From Globobulimina sp. (lineage: Eukaryota > Foraminifera > Rotaliida): a DNA stretch of 7,861 nucleotides. Position numbers and translations under genes: made by a program. Below the pieces are notes generated by a model that worked only from the letters and a program-made list of their open reading frames with translations, did not search any database and was not told the DNA's origin. Location of the stretch: positions 1-7,861 of the forward strand of contig PIVH01000113.1 of NCBI GenBank assembly GCA_003354225.1, read 5' to 3'. Below, one piece after another: positions 7,232-7,861 of the stretch (within the stretch, counting starts at the first letter, position 1; each line of letters begins with the position of its first letter).

Positions 7232-7859
7232 TCATGCCAAATCTTGCACTTTTTGCTCTAAAATTTGCATTGATTTTCGTAAAATCATTCTTATGGATTG
7301 ATAAACTATATTCACTTCCGAGTGTTTCAACTCATTTTCAGCAATTAACATCTCATTTTTATACCCACTCCATAATATATTTAAACTTGCCTGCAAACTG
7401 CGCAACACATTCAATTCGATAATCTTTAATTTATTTATTTGATCCGCCACAATAAGTTGTTTCATTGAATTTAAATTCTTATTTTTATTACTTTGATTTT
7501 TTAATATCACTCTGTCCATAAACGCAATCTGTTGCACTGATAATTGATTCAATTGTTCATCACTTAAAGCTTTTATCCTATTCGCACTTAATAGTACCTG
7601 CGGACACGCATCGCTTAGAGTTAATGCAATGGCCAATGAATATTTCTCCTTTCTTCTTATAAATGATGATATGCCCATTTTATTTAATAGCTGTAACTCG
7701 CGAGATAATCTCTGTATTTTTATGTATATATAATCATTAATCAACAACAAATTTAATATAATTTATATAATTAACTTTTTCATCCTCATCATCAAATGTT
7801 ACATTAACAATGACTCGGTCATAGGGATTAAATGGCACTGCAAAACCAAAATTTTGGAG
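7232..7859 (-). CDS. C-terminal part of a SET-domain protein methyltransferase with a Rubisco-LSMT-type substrate-binding domain (partial, spliced)
   Basis: Two exons are visible on the minus strand: 7859-7776 (28 codons; the gene continues past the window edge) and 7711-7232, ending in TGA. The first holds LQNFGFAVPFNPYDRV, matching the end of SET domains of the LSMT/SETD3 group (ELLxxYGFxxxxNPxDRV), though Phe stands where Tyr is usual. The second fits the helical Rubisco LSMT substrate-binding domain: KxxLL-like SRELQLLNKMGI, then LLSANRIKALSDEQLNQL, a run of helices with ELNVLRSLQASLNILWSGY, and a last helix SIRMILRKSMQILEQ resembling the family's R-x-x-E-K-x-I-L end. Such enzymes use S-adenosylmethionine to methylate lysine or histidine side chains; the substrate varies and cannot be told here. 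The SAM-binding and catalytic parts lie outside the window. The stop is 57 bp from that of the convergent MBOAT gene, so their 3' transcript ends probably overlap. Confidence 0.8.
7712..7775 (-). other. Predicted 64-nt GT-AG intron in the SET-domain methyltransferase gene
   Basis: Read on the minus strand it starts GTTAAT after the Lys codon of DDEDEK and ends AATACAG before Arg-Leu-Ser-Arg. The interior is nearly all A+T with stops in the frames concerned. Splicing is phase 0 and joins two frames that each match the LSMT family. Alternative donors further in (GTTGTT at 7748 or GTTGAT at 7745, giving 37 or 34 nt) are also in frame, but they would add residues that do not fit the usual spacing before the LL helix. 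Confidence 0.68.
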
Positions 7860-7861
7860 CA

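Overview
The window looks like nuclear DNA of a compact, AT-rich (about one third G+C by eye) microbial eukaryote. The evidence is single-copy genes 60 to 370 bp apart, short GT-AG introns of about 63-65 nt inferred at three places from frame and family fit, and protein families found in eukaryotes (Gup1-type MBOAT acyltransferase; SET/Rubisco-LSMT-type methyltransferase). One protein has the voltage-sensor-like membrane module that, as I recall, sits in front of nucleotide cyclases in stramenopiles and alveolates, so a SAR-type protist is the best guess. The species cannot be named from this sequence.

Layout, left to right. (1) 2-160 (+): the last 52 codons of an unidentified gene. (2) 274-1358 (+): a multi-pass membrane protein that resembles a bacterial family of predicted membrane metal-dependent hydrolases. 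Its N-terminus is recovered only by splicing two introns around a 31-nt exon. (3) 1694-3088 (+): a 464-residue protein I do not recognise, with a very basic N-terminus. (4) 3461-5212 (+): a voltage-sensor-like S1-S4 domain, an extracytosolic loop and a last membrane helix, laid out like the membrane part of protist adenylate/guanylate cyclases but with no cyclase domain. One TAG codon at 4058-4060 interrupts an otherwise continuous frame. (5) 5354-7174 (+): a 606-residue Gup1/HHAT-like membrane-bound O-acyltransferase. (6) 7232-7859 (-): the C-terminal end of a SET-domain protein methyltransferase, running convergently towards gene 5 and continuing beyond the window; it has a 64-nt intron.

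There is no sign of an operon or of a shared pathway. The genes appear independent: three encode integral membrane proteins (2, 4 and 5) and one a protein-modifying enzyme (6). I see no tRNA, rRNA, CRISPR array or mobile element. The points most worth checking are the in-frame TAG in gene 4 (no complete gene here ends in TAG, so nonsense mutation, readthrough and rare reassignment are all open), the cyclase-less form of that protein, and the bacterial-like membrane protein with tiny exons.
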